Below, piece after piece: positions 1 through 11,197 of a stretch of DNA of 64,000 nt (position 1 is the first letter of the stretch; every line of letters begins with the position of its first letter). Under the pieces are notes generated by a model. That model did not search any database. It had not been told where the DNA came from and saw only the letters and a program-made list of their open reading frames with translations. The stretch is from Isoetes taiwanensis (lineage: Eukaryota; Streptophyta; Lycopodiopsida; Isoetales; Isoetaceae). Made by a program: the position numbers and the translations under genes. The stretch lies in NCBI GenBank assembly GCA_021234155.1, contig JAJEKV010000125.1, positions 1,240,144 to 1,304,143 of the forward strand. The letters run 5' to 3'.

Positions 1-544
1 GAGGGGCGTATTCTGGTCGATTCCACATCGGTTATTGATTCCCTTAATTCCGGTATCGGTGTTCCGAATCAGTTGGATTCAGTGCTCATGGCCAGGCGGA
101 GCCATTTTCGGATAGCCGGCTTGAAGGCGCCATAGCTTTCGGCGATACTTCGAGACAACCACTTGGCGTGGCTATGGCGGAAATGATGGCCGGATCACGA
201 GGTTGGCTCGGAGGAGGGAATAAAACCCGTCGGATTTTTTTCCATTGCACGCCTGAATTGAAGACTTGGGTTACGATCTTGGGGCTCACGGAAACCTTAT
301 GGAAACCGCTATTTGTTTTGCTTGCGTTTTGTGCTCACGGGATACGGGCACAGTATTACTAGATTGAATTGGGTTCACGTAATTGGACCAAGAGAAGTTG
401 CGTCACTCTCTTCGCATTATCTTCTTACTATTGTGTTTTGGCGGAGCTCTGCAAGAATAGTTGTGTGATCTTGAGTTAGATCGTTGTCTAATTACGGCCA
501 GGTATGCTCTTGAGGATTTTTGTCCAACCAGTTATTAATAGAAT

Positions 545-660
545 AGATTTTTTTTTAGCATCCGCGAGGCCAAGATTGGCCTATAGGACCCAAAGCGACT
601 TCTAACTCTTCTTTGCTCACGATCTCTTATGGTTTGTCGCGGAAAACCCGCTTAGGATCA
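545..660 (-). mobile_element. 3' end scrap of a microsatellite-tailed LINE
   Basis: Read on the minus strand, this scrap carries the same 3' terminal layout as the LINE ends near 33.3, 34.7 and 56.5 kb. An outer stem (GTCC with GGAT, one G-U pair) encloses an inner 6-bp stem (AGGCCA with TGGCCT), followed by an A-rich stretch and a short run of TATTC-like repeats. The flanking words 'taggaccc' and 'ggaaaacccg' also resemble the 34.76-34.88 kb copy. No coding sequence remains. Confidence 0.5.
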
Positions 661-689
661 TGAATGCATGCCATTGAAAATTTGGAGCT

Positions 690-812
690 TAGATGCGTAG
701 CCTAATGGCATGTGTTCGATGGCCCCTATGCATGATCCCAGAAGCGTCGTCGATACCGGGTAAGCCATGAGCTTTGGATTCATCGGGGTTCGATTCCCCG
801 GGCTCATGTCGT
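690..812 (+). mobile_element. Possible tRNA-derived SINE head
   Basis: A box A-like word (tagcctaatggc, about 701) and a perfect box B/T-arm word (ggggttcgattcccc, about 783-797) lie in the order of an RNA polymerase III promoter. They are about 80 bases apart, too far for an ordinary tRNA unless an intron is present, and no matching acceptor stem encloses both. A tRNA-derived SINE or a decayed tRNA fits better than a functional tRNA gene. Confidence 0.3.
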
Positions 813-867
813 TGTGTGGTGTTCTTAGCCGTGTTGTTGGCTCATGGAGTGTTGGCATGTAGTAATG

Positions 868-2226
868 TCATGTTGTTTTTCATACTATCTTTTTAAAGCG
901 AAAATCTTGTTTTATCCAATGGTCCTACTTGTTAATAATGCCCCCCTGAAAGTCGGATCAACAAGGGCCCGGTTGACACTGCAAAAGACTTCGGTTTAGG
1001 CGTTACGGATTTATGGAGAGAGAAAGGCCTTTGCGGATGTGCTTCAATCCAATGGCCAAAAAGCCATAATACAAGGTTTAGCCATAACATAATACCACAT
1101 TTAGTTAATTAGTTAGTACTGGTGCCCGGCATTGCCAAGCATAAAAACAATATATGATAAACTCTAGAAATTGTGGAGAAAGAGGTTCATCATAGACGTG
1201 CACATGCATGGATTAACCAAATATCATGGAGGTTGCTATGTTGGACTTATCTAAATTGTGGTTTCTATAAAAATAACCTATAGCATCCCTATAACTCAAT
1301 TTTGCATAGTTTACATTGTGACAATGGAAACACAATGATAGTTACCACTTTGACCATCAACATAATGATAGTTACCACTTTGAAGATTGTTTCCATCTAT
1401 CTTGAAAAGAAAAAGTTGGCAAAAGCTTGCATAGGCTATTATTTAAAGTGTTGTCTAAATTCAAATCGATAATTGCTAGTGATGTATACATGAGTCATTT
1501 ACATTCAGTCAAGGTCTATGCGACCTCAAAAATAGTAGACAATGACATAATTCAGCACCATTCACTTTAGGTGCAGTTGTTTAAATAGGTGAGGTCTATG
1601 CGACCTCAAAAAATAGTAGACAATGACATAATTTAGCACCATTCACTTTAGGTGCAGTTGTTTAAACAGGTGAACTGCCTCCTGTCACCACATGTACATT
1701 TTCCATGTATCATGATCCACCCTAGGTTCTTGATATTGAAATCAACTTGTGGTCATGATCCAGCTTAGCTATTATGAGTTCTCTTTAGGCAAGAGCTGCA
1801 ACGAGCTTGATATGGTATGCAAGTCACTTAGCTAGAACATGTAATGTAGGCAAGGTTGTATGAATACCAAAATGCTTGCCTGTTGCTTATATATGGAAGA
1901 GGTTATCATTAGGTTTATTCGATGTGACATGGCCTTTAGCTACATGTTAGTAAGCAAGGGTGTAAATTTACCCGAAGAAGTGTTTGTTTAATTTGTTTGT
2001 TGATCGTACGCAAAAGATGTGTTTGTTTATGGGTGGAGTTTAGCATGGGTGTATATGTGTGTAGCTTAAAATATGAATGGCTAGGAGATTGCTTTTTTAT
2101 GTCAAAATATTGGAGATTTTGCAGTTAAACATATCAATGATAGTAATTAATATATGAGTCTTTGCTCTAAATTGTTGTTATGTGAAACTTTTAAGCTATG
2201 TTGTAAGGGTTTGAATTTTAGGTGAA
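868..2226. other. AT-rich intergenic stretch
   Basis: No gene is recognisable. It contains a short duplicated word (aatgatagttaccactttga, at about 1334 and 1361) and the longer tandem duplication listed separately. Confidence 0.5.
1512..1672. repeat. Tandem duplication, two units of about 80 bp
   Basis: Two adjacent units begin 'aggtctatgcgacctcaaaa' and end 'gcagttgtttaaa(t/c)aggtg' (about 1512-1591 and 1592-1672). They differ at only a few positions, so the duplication is fairly young. Confidence 0.8.
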
Positions 2227-2256
2227 TTGCATATTTGTTTGTACACTACAAACAAC

Positions 2257-2436
2257 ATGAAAGTGATTATATGCAAGTGCCTTGCTTTGCTAGTTGCCTT
2301 AACAACCTGCCCCTCAACTTTTAATGCTGAGATCAAATCTCAGCCGTTGGTTGCCTCAACTTTTAATGTTGAGATCAAATCTCAGCCGTTGGTTGCAGCG
2401 GTGTTACCCGACAGTAACACATTAAAAAGCGCATGA
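2257..2436 (+). CDS. Short ORF with a signal-peptide-like start and a 14-codon repeat
   Basis: This is a 59-codon reading frame if the internal ATG at 2257 is used; an upstream in-frame ATG is at 2227. The start (MKVIICKCLALLVALTTC) is basic then hydrophobic, like a secretion signal. Next come two copies of a 14-residue unit (STFN-EIKSQPLVA) encoded by two exact-length 42-bp units, 2312-2353 and 2354-2395. The repeat length being a multiple of three keeps the frame. I recognise no family, and the surrounding DNA looks non-coding. A chance ORF over a small duplication is at least as likely as a secreted peptide gene. Confidence 0.15.
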   Translation: MKVIICKCLALLVALTTCPSTFNAEIKSQPLVASTFNVEIKSQPLVAAVLPDSNTLKSA

Positions 2437-2970
2437 ACACCTAGTTTGTTATGCAAAATGGCCATAAACACCTAGCTTGTTATGAAAACCACCAGAACAC
2501 CCTTGTTTATTATAATAAGACATAACGCCCTCATTCTAGGGCATTATCCCTTTCATAATTTTTTTCATTATAGAGCATATGTTCCGTTATCAACAAACGT
2601 GCAATTTTATTCTTGTGTACGCTTGTATAAGAGGCGGTTATTTAAGCAGGGACAATGCTATTGATCCCATGATATGGCAAAGTACATAAGAGACTGAGAG
2701 TTTCATGATGATAGTTGGAGGTATAACTTTTTTTGACATAAAGAAACACATCAGCAATCTTTCTAGATCTTCCTAAATGTAGAAATCGGTATCCAATATG
2801 CATAATGATAAATAGATTATATCTAAACGCAAAAACAACAGGAATAGCAATATATTGTGTGCAAAGATCATATTCTAGCAATGTTATAGTGGCCATGTGA
2901 AGTTCATTTTGTAATGTCTAGTAGCAACAGCTTGCCAACAACACATTTGTCCGTTCTAATGGATGTTGCG
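2437..2970. other. Intergenic stretch left of the LTR element
   Basis: Only a partly repeated phrase (aacacctag-ttgttatg, twice between 2438 and 2485) stands out. I see no gene. Confidence 0.4.
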
Positions 2971-3177
2971 TGTTAATATATGACAATCCTCCACCTCAGC
3001 AATATAGGCCACGTCATCAAGGTGATGTGGCAGTCTATATAAAGAGTTATGACTGATATGAATAGTCGTGTCTGTTATACATATAAGGTACGGTAGGAAG
3101 CTTGTTCCTGACCAGTTTTTTCTCTATTCAACTATATATCGTATTGTAGTTATCTCTGTTCATTCCTAAAGTTAAGA
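2971..3177 (+). repeat. 5' LTR
   Basis: 207 bp, TG at the left end. A TATA box (tatataaa, 3036-3043) sits about 65 bp in and would be the element's promoter; the 3' LTR has a C in the same place (tacataaa). Confidence 0.85.
3036..3043 (+). promoter_or_regulatory. TATA box of the 5' LTR
   Basis: tatataaa within the U3-like part of the LTR. It is preceded by a CCACGTCATC word, the core type bound by plant bZIP factors; that link is inference. Confidence 0.45.
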
Positions 3178-3189
3178 TGGTATCAGAGC
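3178..3189 (+). other. Primer-binding site (initiator tRNA-Met type)
   Basis: tggtatcagagc directly abuts the 5' LTR. This is the standard complement of the 3' end of initiator methionine tRNA used by many plant LTR retrotransposons. Confidence 0.85.
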
Positions 3190-4617
3190 GGATGTGAAGA
3201 TCCTGGGACGCGGTAATGAGAGATGAAGTAGGGGATCCCCCTCCCCAATTTAGGAAATGCAAAAAGAAGAAATCGATGAAGATTTTGAAGAAAAGCTTTA
3301 AGGTACTTACCTTAAAAGCTAAAACTGTAATAACGGCTTGTTTCTCTGTTACGACATGTATTCTTGAAGAAGAACAGGTATTGGCACAAAAATTCCTTGA
3401 AGATGCCCAAATGGTGGATAGTTAAGGGGCCAAGACAGATGGCCCAAGATTCAAAATTGAAAAGCCTCCTGAAGTTGGTGCAGAGTTTGAGGTGCTGACA
3501 ATTGGTACAGAGAAGGAGTTGAGAATTGATGCTCAAGGCAAGATTAGCGTTGCTGTTGAAGCGATTAATGCAGTCGTTGAAGCAACTAAAGACCGTGATG
3601 CTGAGGCCATAGCCCAAGATGGAGACAAGCCGATTGGAGATGCCAGTGAGAAGGATGCCGTTGGAAATTTGGGGCCAAATTTGGACTCATGAGATCAAGA
3701 ATAGGGCAGCAAAAATTGTATCAGAAGAGGTCGAAATTGAAAAGCAGATCATACCTCATTATCAATTGCATGCAATTACGGTTGCCAATTATGTCCACGA
3801 ACACCGAGGCGATCTGAGAAAATCCGGTCTCGGATGGAGAGGCGCTACAGGGGATACAAATTCAAAAAGCGGGGCATGGAGAAATCCACCCACAGTAGAT
3901 GGCGGCCGAAGGATGCCATAAAGTGAAACTTCTGGCCGACGACATCAGTTGAATGGGCGAGGGTTGTTGAAGATCCACAGCATGATTTTGAAAAAAGACC
4001 GTTATCTTTGTGATGGGGTCAAGAAACAAGATCCCGGCGGCAGATGGGAACGGTCTATTACTCCTTTGATCTCGAGAAAACAGAAATGCTCAAAGATATA
4101 ATCAAGCTGATGTTGTAAATTTAATGATGCAAATGAATTTGAGGTCGAAGGAGGATCAGCGTAGTCGAATATGAGGAAGCGGGAGGATGGTGTTACGCCA
4201 ATGGCAAAACAATTACGCCTATAAGAAGTTTTCAAGGAAGGGAGGAGCTTGTAGAAGAAGCCAAAATAATGCGATGGGAATGGGGCCCCAAGACTTGAAG
4301 GCCGAGAGCGATTATCTTTGCTAGAGTGTCGAACTTGGAGGGTTAGAAGCCCCGCAGACGAAAATCGGTCTGGGGATCTTTGCATCTTCGGAAGCTAGAA
4401 TCTTGCATATGACCCACAATTTTTGGGACATTTGAAAATCACGGAAATTCAAGCACATGCCAATCTTGAGATTTGCTTATGAAGATTTAGGCCAAATCCT
4501 TACCCAAGAAGATATAGAAATCTCGACAAGGTAGATTGTAAATAAGCCTAAGAATCGGGCCACTAGCTCGGCTTAGGAAAAATACATACATTCAAGCGGC
4601 GTGAAGAAAATATCAAG

Positions 4618-5031
4618 GTGATGATGCGGTCGCGAAGAATTGAGGCAGAAAATTCAGAAGAAGGGTCCAAATTTACAAATTGGAAGGTGATTCAGGATAC
4701 CCAGCTTATAGGCGTACCCAAATTGGGTACTGAATTTCAGATGGCAGAGGGATGGAATGGAGATATTACTGGGGCTTACCTTAAAGAACAGCTCATTGGA
4801 GATAGCAAGAAGGATACTACTGCCCAACTAGATAGGAAAATTCGTGAAGAAGAATGGATTTCCAAGAAGGGAAGGAAGCCTCCAGAATTTAAGGGCATGA
4901 ACACAGTTAAAATTACAGCAAGTACTCCTGATATTCCAGGAGGCAATGCACAAGGAAAAGATGCAAGAACAGGAGCTAGTTTCAAGCATCCAGATGAGGC
5001 AGATAAATTGAAGCAGTCTCACTTATGGTAA
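4618..5031 (+). CDS. ORF inside the LTR element, function unknown
   Basis: The longest frame of the element's interior, 137 codons, starts with two or three adjacent ATGs. The protein is highly charged (many Lys, Glu, Asp), with no signal peptide, membrane segment, zinc knuckle or aspartic-protease motif that I can see. Related Lys/Glu-rich frames at 3216-3425, 3492-3692 and 3619-3921 suggest a larger broken frame. It could be a remnant of a gag-like protein or a captured host fragment; I cannot tell which. Confidence 0.25.
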   Translation: MMMRSRRIEAENSEEGSKFTNWKVIQDTQLIGVPKLGTEFQMAEGWNGDITGAYLKEQLIGDSKKDTTAQLDRKIREEEWISKKGRKPPEFKGMNTVKITASTPDIPGGNAQGKDARTGASFKHPDEADKLKQSHLW

Positions 5032-5513
5032 TTAAGGGAGGGCCCAAAACTCAGATTGCAGATCAAGATAAAGATGAAGAAACCAATTTCAAAGGTACTC
5101 ATTTGAGTTCTAATGGCATTATCTTTAGCTGCTTCAGGGAGGGAATGACAGATATAAGCAGCCCAAAGAATGCTACCTAAATAGAAATGCTCAAGCATTC
5201 AAAAGAGGAGATGACTGATTTAGCATGTCGAAGAGAGAGGGCAGATCTTTGGAATATGTGTTTTGAGTTTGCAGATGATCCAGATATGATGCAATCAATC
5301 ATGGAAAGCAGTAATATGAATTTGATGTTCATGGAAGTTGTAAATGTCTTTGATAAAATATGGAGAATTTGAAAGGGAAAATTCATTTATGAAGAGAAAA
5401 ATTGTTGCTCCAAATTTGAAGAACATGAATAATCACAAAGCAAGAAGGAGAAGCCAAAGATAGCTTAGTCATGAACCTGGACATGATGATTTTGGTTAGC
5501 TGAGGTGCTAGTC

Positions 5514-5524
5514 TTGAGGGAGGG
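5514..5524 (+). other. Polypurine tract of the LTR element
   Basis: ttgagggaggg lies immediately before the 3' LTR, the expected place and composition for the plus-strand primer. Confidence 0.75.
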
Positions 5525-5731
5525 TGTTAATATATGACAATCCTCCACCTCAGCAATATAGGCCATGTCATCAAGGTGATGTGGCAGTCTACATAAAGAG
5601 TCATGACTGATGTGAATAGTCGTGTCTGTTATACATATAAGCTACGGTGGGAAGCTTGTTCCCATCCAGTTTTTTCTCTATTCAAATATATATTGTATTG
5701 TAGTTATCTTTGTTCATTCCTAAACTTAAGA
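5525..5731 (+). repeat. 3' LTR
   Basis: Same length and ends as the 5' LTR, with about 13 substitutions and no length change. Confidence 0.85.
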
Positions 5732-5736
5732 CTGCG

Positions 5737-7264
5737 CTTGTCCTTCGTTGAATAAACAGTTTCAGAATAAAAGATCATGCCGACTATTGTTTTAAGATTA
5801 TGTTGACTATGTCTGCAGCCTCTTCTGCATGTTGGGTTAGATTTTTAAAGCTATAAGTACATACTCACGATCAGAAGCTTTCTGAGGTAGGGTGCATATT
5901 GTCTTTGTTTGCATTAGCACACTTTGTTTTTTGCAGAGCAATTAACAAAATTGATTAAGGACAGAAATGTAAATCACAGATCATTAGATTACATGCGTAT
6001 TGTTTTGGTTTGCATTAGCATAATACTTAGCCACATTGACAAGAGAATCTACTATGAACATGAGCAAGGAGGATGCACTTTCTTATTTGTTGCGAGATAT
6101 TACATTGTCTGCAACTAATGAATGTGACTTCATAACATGCACTATATATATCAAGACAACAATACATTTTGAGCAAAAAGGAATGCTTTAATACAATACA
6201 CAATATGCGTCCAAGCTTATACAGTGAAGCTATAGTGTTCCAACCTCCACAAAAAAATCAAAGCCCTTATTTAAATTCAACTCAAATTCCAGCTGGTCTA
6301 GTTACCTTCAATAAATCCATATACATGAGGATAGCATCCCATTCAACATAACGACTGCTATGCAACTTCCTACACAAAATGAGAGTGAAATTAAATACTT
6401 CAAACAAAACTGAAAATATATAGAACTGTCATAAGAATGTGACATGAAGCATATTTGCGCAATGAAGAGGTTTTAACATTATCTCTTGACTGATGTGAGG
6501 ATGTTCAAGATATGTTAACTGCTGAACCTATTTCAAAAACTAAGTGGTTAAAGACATATTATCAAGATTAAAATGTCACTTTAGAAAAGCTTTGTTCTTG
6601 CAAGAAGGAAATGATACCTTTACATACAAAAGGCAATATATCTTACTAATCCATAGGGCAGATCTTTCCATCTGCATTATGAAAAAAGGATGACTGGTAA
6701 GGGTATAATGTGACATTGCACCATGACTTCCTTGGATCTCTTTATGCATGCCAGATAAACCACTTCATGAACAAAAGTGCCCACACTATCATTGGGTTCC
6801 ACAGTCCAATACCAATTGAGAAAAGGAGCAAAAGCGGGCAGGAAGATTCGTCATAGATTTATTGAGTCCTAATAGAGATTTACTATTCCGACGATGCACT
6901 TCAAAGAGTGAATAAATGTAGATTGTAGTAAATATACAACTTCACTGACTGATATATGAAGCCTACATCTGCATGAAAACTCTTTAGCCAGTAAGGAAGT
7001 AATCACGACAGTATGCAGTTAAAAAACCTCCAGCTAAATATAATAGTATAGGGACCACTATCAAACACTTCTAAAGGATAAAGACATGCACAAAACATCC
7101 TATATGTTAGCTACATACGCATATATTTGCAAAGACCAAGAAAGAACTGAAAGGTTCAGAAGCCCTTTGCCTTTAAGTTGGTCGTGCTTTAACCATTTCT
7201 TCAATCTGTGATTCAGCAAAGATTCAGACTCATACCTCAAATGCTTAAGAGAAAACCTCATTAC
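5737..7264. other. Intergenic or intronic stretch
   Basis: AT-rich DNA without convincing coding signal. It could hold the 3' part of the minus-strand gene whose candidate exons begin at 7265, but I see no clear terminal exon. Confidence 0.3.
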
Positions 7265-7318
7265 GATGACATAGTGCCAGAGCCTTAAAGACCATCTTGA
7301 TTCATGAATGGTCTCATC
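7265..7318 (-). CDS. Candidate exon, unidentified minus-strand gene
   Basis: 54 nt, 18 codons (DETIHESRWSLRLWHYVI). It has an AG acceptor on the upstream side (gtgtgtcag) and a GTAATG donor. It follows the candidate exon at 7898-7990 in phase if that exon ends at its GAGGT|GTGC donor. I do not recognise the protein. Splice sites are judged by eye. Confidence 0.35.
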
Positions 7319-7897
7319 CTGACACACATTGCTAGGCTAAGAAGAAAAGAAAATGCACGTCTATGCACATTTGCACACAATCTAGAGACACAGGTGTCTA
7401 TCAAACCCAGATTCTAGTTCCATGCCCCTTTTTGTGGTTCCAATATGGGATGGAGTGGTAAATGCAAAGTATTAATGTATGAAGAGCTCGTCTGCAAAGA
7501 GTTGTGAAAAACTTGGTCTGAAATGCTAGGCACAGAACTGTTGTTCATAATATCCACGCTTATGTACATGCATCTTTGGATTGATTAGGATGCATATACA
7601 ACCAGTTAGCTACAACAACCTGTACAGTGCATGAGCAGAAGTCAGACGCAAAAATATTTCACTGACAATGTGTACAACCTTCTTTTTATTGAAGCTTGTT
7701 GAAGGTATATCTATTATTTTGATCATCAATGAGAAGATGCACTTTTGATTTTCGAATATGATGACCATGTCTATAACTAATGAAGCAGACCATACACTGT
7801 GCACCATTTGCATCAGCACAATGATGCATTATAGAGCACACTAAAACAACTAAATGCATTAGAGATTACTAAAGCAACAATATAAGTGATTGCACAC

Positions 7898-7990
7898 CTC
7901 GCTCTCGCATGAAATCTTGAAATGCATCTTCATAGCTTCTTGATAATAACACTAGCAAGAGGTGGGGTCTAAGCCCCTTGGCCATCATAT
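7898..7990 (-). CDS. Candidate exon, unidentified minus-strand gene
   Basis: About 93 nt, open throughout, flanked by a good acceptor (tttatgtgcag) and a GTGTGC donor. The translation (start MMAKGLRPHLLLVLLSRSYE, then DAFQDFMRER) has balanced, protein-like composition unlike the surrounding AT-rich frames. Family unknown. Confidence 0.4.
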
Positions 7991-8179
7991 CTGCACATAA
8001 AAGAGTAGCAATAAGCCAAGAATTGAATATTACTATTCAACAGCATATGTTACCCCTAAAAACACCCAGTGGTATTCTAAACGAGGTGCATCGGAGACTA
8101 CTACAGTCGTCGGATCCGTTGATCCTATGGCCCAGATCGTACGTTGGAGCCTTTGGGCACCTCTCGTGTTGCTTATGGT

Positions 8180-8510
8180 CATTTATAATTGGGAACGCCT
8201 ATGATTTTGAAATATGAAATACATGTCCGCCTAAGGTTTTGATGGAATATCAAGACTCTATACGGCTTCACCTAAGGTTTTATATATGAAATACGGTCTA
8301 CCAAAATAACTCAGTGTCCTAATAAGACGACTATGATCAGTATAACCAGTGAACTAATGTGATTGTATTTTATCTTAAATCTATGTTTTTTTTATATAAC
8401 AATCCATTAAATTATTTTGGGGATATGGTTTATAGTTTCAAGAATTGTTTTTTTTTACATCCATATCAAATCCCCCTGGGACCCCCTGTTATTGTGCTAT
8501 ATATTCTGCA
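8180..8510 (+). repeat. Dispersed repeat family, copy 1
   Basis: The order of words 'cctatgattttgaaat', 'cctaaggttt', 'taccaaaataa', 'tcctaataaga' and 'ccccctgttattgtgc' recurs at about 31.70-32.10 kb in the same orientation with many substitutions. It is a shared non-coding repeat, possibly a MITE or LTR remnant. Ends are approximate. Confidence 0.6.
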
Positions 8511-8753
8511 AAAGAAGCACCATATTTATGCTTATGACATGAAGCAAAGATTGTGTAGTCTGCACATAAATCCCTTTTTTAGATAAATGAGTATTTGAGG
8601 TTGCATCTTCACAGCTTTGAGTATTTACTACATGGAGAGCCAGTCAAATAAATCAATCCCAACTCCAATAAAATTGTATGCTACATAACATTCTTAGCTT
8701 AGCAAATGGTACATCAGCTGTTATAAGGAAATTGAATTTTTGGTTCAACGTAC

Positions 8754-8973
8754 CTTCATCTGGATATGGCCATCAAAATCAAACTCTAGAAGATATCTAG
8801 AGCATATAAACATTTCTTCTTTTGCCTTTGAAACTCTGCTGCAGCATGGCGTAATTGTGCAAGGACCCAAATCCACAAAATAATCTGCTTTTGATATAGA
8901 GGATTTTAAGATTGTACCATGACCACAGGCACATAGGCCATATGGAAAAATAGCAAACAATAGAAGGGCAAAA
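8754..8973 (-). CDS. Candidate exon, unidentified minus-strand gene
   Basis: About 220 nt open in one frame, with acceptor cttaagcag and a strong donor (AAG|GTACGT). The translation starts hydrophobic (FALLLFAIFPYGL), then becomes polar with six cysteines and ends LLEFDFDGHIQMK. I do not recognise it. It lies in order with the 9600-9827 and 7898-7990 candidates, so they may be exons of one gene. Confidence 0.4.
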
Positions 8974-9599
8974 CTGCTTAAGCAAATAAAGCATGGCAAT
9001 AGAAAAAGAACTCAGAAGATGCATTACTTATAATATCCGTAATGCCTCACTGTTTAAAACCAAGAACTGAAGGAAAAAATAATAGCCTCGGGTACGATTT
9101 CTATGCTTACAAAGAACTTCATGTTGGGACATACCTAGAGAAATATAAAATGAAAATAGAATATTTGTTTCAATAGAAAAAAAGAAAATAGAATATTTGT
9201 ACATCTTCTGCATCAAGATGGATGTTCAAAAATGGTTCAAGATAACTTGCACGTACCTACATTGAGATTATGACTACTTAATCATGAATTCCAAATGGAA
9301 TATATATGTTCACCATACTTGGCCTCACAATATTGGAGCGGATCCGTGCAGTGTCATTCAAAATTTAAAAGCTTCAAAACGTGCATCTGTTGGGCAAAAA
9401 GAAAAAGTACAAAATAACCTGATTGTTTGTGCTGGCAAATATCTAGCCAGTTCTGTCTCCACCACTATTGATTCTGGAAAACAGCAGAATCTCAAAAATT
9501 ATGGAAAGCATAACCCGTGAGATGAAGATATAGAATTGCATAGAACCCTGGCTATGCATAGAACTAAGACTGGAGCCAGAACTATTGCTGATTTTCTAC

Positions 9600-9827
9600 G
9601 GTTCCATGTGACTTTAAAGGTTCAAATGCACCCTCAAAATGGCCAGAGCTGGCTGTAAGCCAAGGCAATGGCTCGAATTTGCAACCTAAAGGCAGATCCA
9701 TCGACTCTAAAATGCAAAATATCATCTGAATATCATCATATGCATGTGCACGAAATGCTGAAAGGGAAAAATTTCGTGCCGTATCTTTTCTCATGGAACT
9801 TGGGCTTGAACAATTGTCGCATGCAGC
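9600..9827 (-). CDS. Candidate exon, unidentified minus-strand gene
   Basis: A protein-like open frame begins after a cctctag acceptor (AACDNCSSPSSMRKD...) and runs through AYDDIQMIFCILESMDLPLG to PLPWLTASSGHFEG. The donor is uncertain: a weak GTAGAA at 9599, or one slightly upstream. Family not recognised. Confidence 0.35.
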
Positions 9828-10375
9828 CTAGAGGATAACCCAGCAACCTCAAAACACCAACCCATTTTAGAAGTTCTATCAACTGGAGAATGCAATTTTA
9901 AAATTATGTCACAAATTTTCCCCATTTTTTGGAATATTTGAAATGTTTTCTGGTAGCCAAAACCCCTAAAATCTAAGGAAAACCACCTTGGAAGAAAATC
10001 CAAAAAGTTTTTCTCCATGTCAGAAAATCCAAATTTAAACAATAGATTTTGTAAATGAGTGTAAACACCCTTCCGTGCAAGATCAAAACATTTGTAATAT
10101 ATTATGTACGATATTGTCGCGCTTAAGTAGTGTTGTATGGTTCTTTGATGTAAGACTGATCTTTTGGAGCCTAATAATGATATTGTTTGCACATTAATGA
10201 AAGCCTTCAAAAACTCTTAAAAAAGTAGCCAAACTAGAAGTGGTAGCTTCATCACTGGAGGGCTCTAAAGAGCCTTTGTTGATACCAGCTGGCGGACGAC
10301 TAAGTTGGCAGCATCTGAAAGATTGAGGTCCACTTTGGCATTGATAAAGGCTTGTTGGCTGGTCAACAACTCACA

Positions 10376-10430
10376 GAATAGAATAGAATAGAATAGAATA
10401 GAATAGAATAGAATAGAATAGAATAGAATA
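10376..10430 (-). repeat. (GAATA)n microsatellite, LINE tail
   Basis: Eleven pentamer units. On the minus strand it reads (TATTC)n and directly follows the LINE-type 3' end 'cgtggacgataaaa', so it is the tail of the adjacent element. Confidence 0.85.
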
Positions 10431-11197
10431 AAATAAATATTTTATCGTCCACGAGATGGAGCACATGTCTCTACCCCATATAGTATAAGGTTAGCATCTT
10501 GACTAGGGGGAATCAAGACTAAAGATTGAATCTCCAGCTCATTAGCATGTCCCTTTCCAAAGGACTCAGTAGTATCCATCACATTAGAGTTTGCAACTAA
10601 ATTTGGACCAACTAAAATTGGACCATCGACCAAACAAACAAACTGATCATTGTCCTTTAACTGTCCACCTACTCCCTTGCTACATGTTGATCTTGGGGTT
10701 AGAATATTCTCCAACAGAATAGTTGGGGCGAGCATTCTTTATATTGAGATTGTAACTATCTCAGCCTCCTGGAGGACTAAAAGGACCTTTTCCTTTGCTT
10801 TTGCTCTTGAAACCAGAGTAAACCCATCGTCATCATCTACTCCTTTGCCTTGGAAATTATTTTGTCATCCAACTGTTGAAGCTGCTGATGATACTAATTT
10901 AGAACAGTAAGTAGATGCATGAACCATAGTTCTACATATAAGACAAGGTGGAGGCAATTTCAAAGTGACAAGCTTGAACATAATCTTTTTACCCTTGTAA
11001 CCTATAAAAGGAACATGGTCTGGTATGGGCTTAAGAATGTCCATCATGATGCAAATTTTTGGGGCCTCACTACTACTGCTATCCATGGGTATGAACTCAC
11101 TAAGAGAGGCAACTATCGATTTTCTACTTATAACATCCCTCAATCCACTTAGAGTTCTGATAACATGTCTTGATCCACTTAGAGTTATAATGATCAC
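10431..11197 (-). pseudogene. LINE ORF1 remnant joined to a microsatellite-tailed 3' UTR
   Basis: In minus-strand order there is a gag-like segment (ICIMMDILKPIPDHVPF, then a zinc-knuckle-like CLICRTMVHASTYC), a frame change, a second segment with the ORF1-typical DDDDGFTLVSRAKAKEK, a stop, further open frame to about 10442, and then the LINE 3' word cgtggacgataaaa and the (TATTC)n tail. No endonuclease or reverse transcriptase lies between ORF1 and tail, so this copy is internally deleted or an ORF1-only derivative. CCHC zinc knuckles and 'DGFT' motifs are known features of plant LINE ORF1 proteins. The knuckle here has an altered His/Cys spacing, which fits decay. Confidence 0.6.

Larger units (their letters stand above)
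2971..5731 (+). mobile_element. Complete non-autonomous LTR retrotransposon (about 2.8 kb)
   Basis: Two 207-bp direct repeats at 2971-3177 and 5525-5731 begin TGTTAATATATGAC and differ at about 13 positions by my count (about 94% identical). The left repeat is followed at once by a primer-binding site, and the right one is preceded by a purine tract. The flanks ttgcg (2966-2970) and ctgcg (5732-5736) fit a 5-bp target duplication with one change. The 2.35-kb interior has no reverse transcriptase, integrase or protease motif, only short frames rich in Lys and Glu. The element must therefore have moved with enzymes supplied elsewhere (LARD/TRIM-like). The tRNA-Met type PBS is common in plant LTR elements and does not decide between copia and gypsy. 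An old element is expected from the LTR divergence. Confidence 0.85.

Noticed and set aside
1512-1672. CRISPR-like or satellite array
   Set aside because: Only two adjacent copies with no unique spacers.
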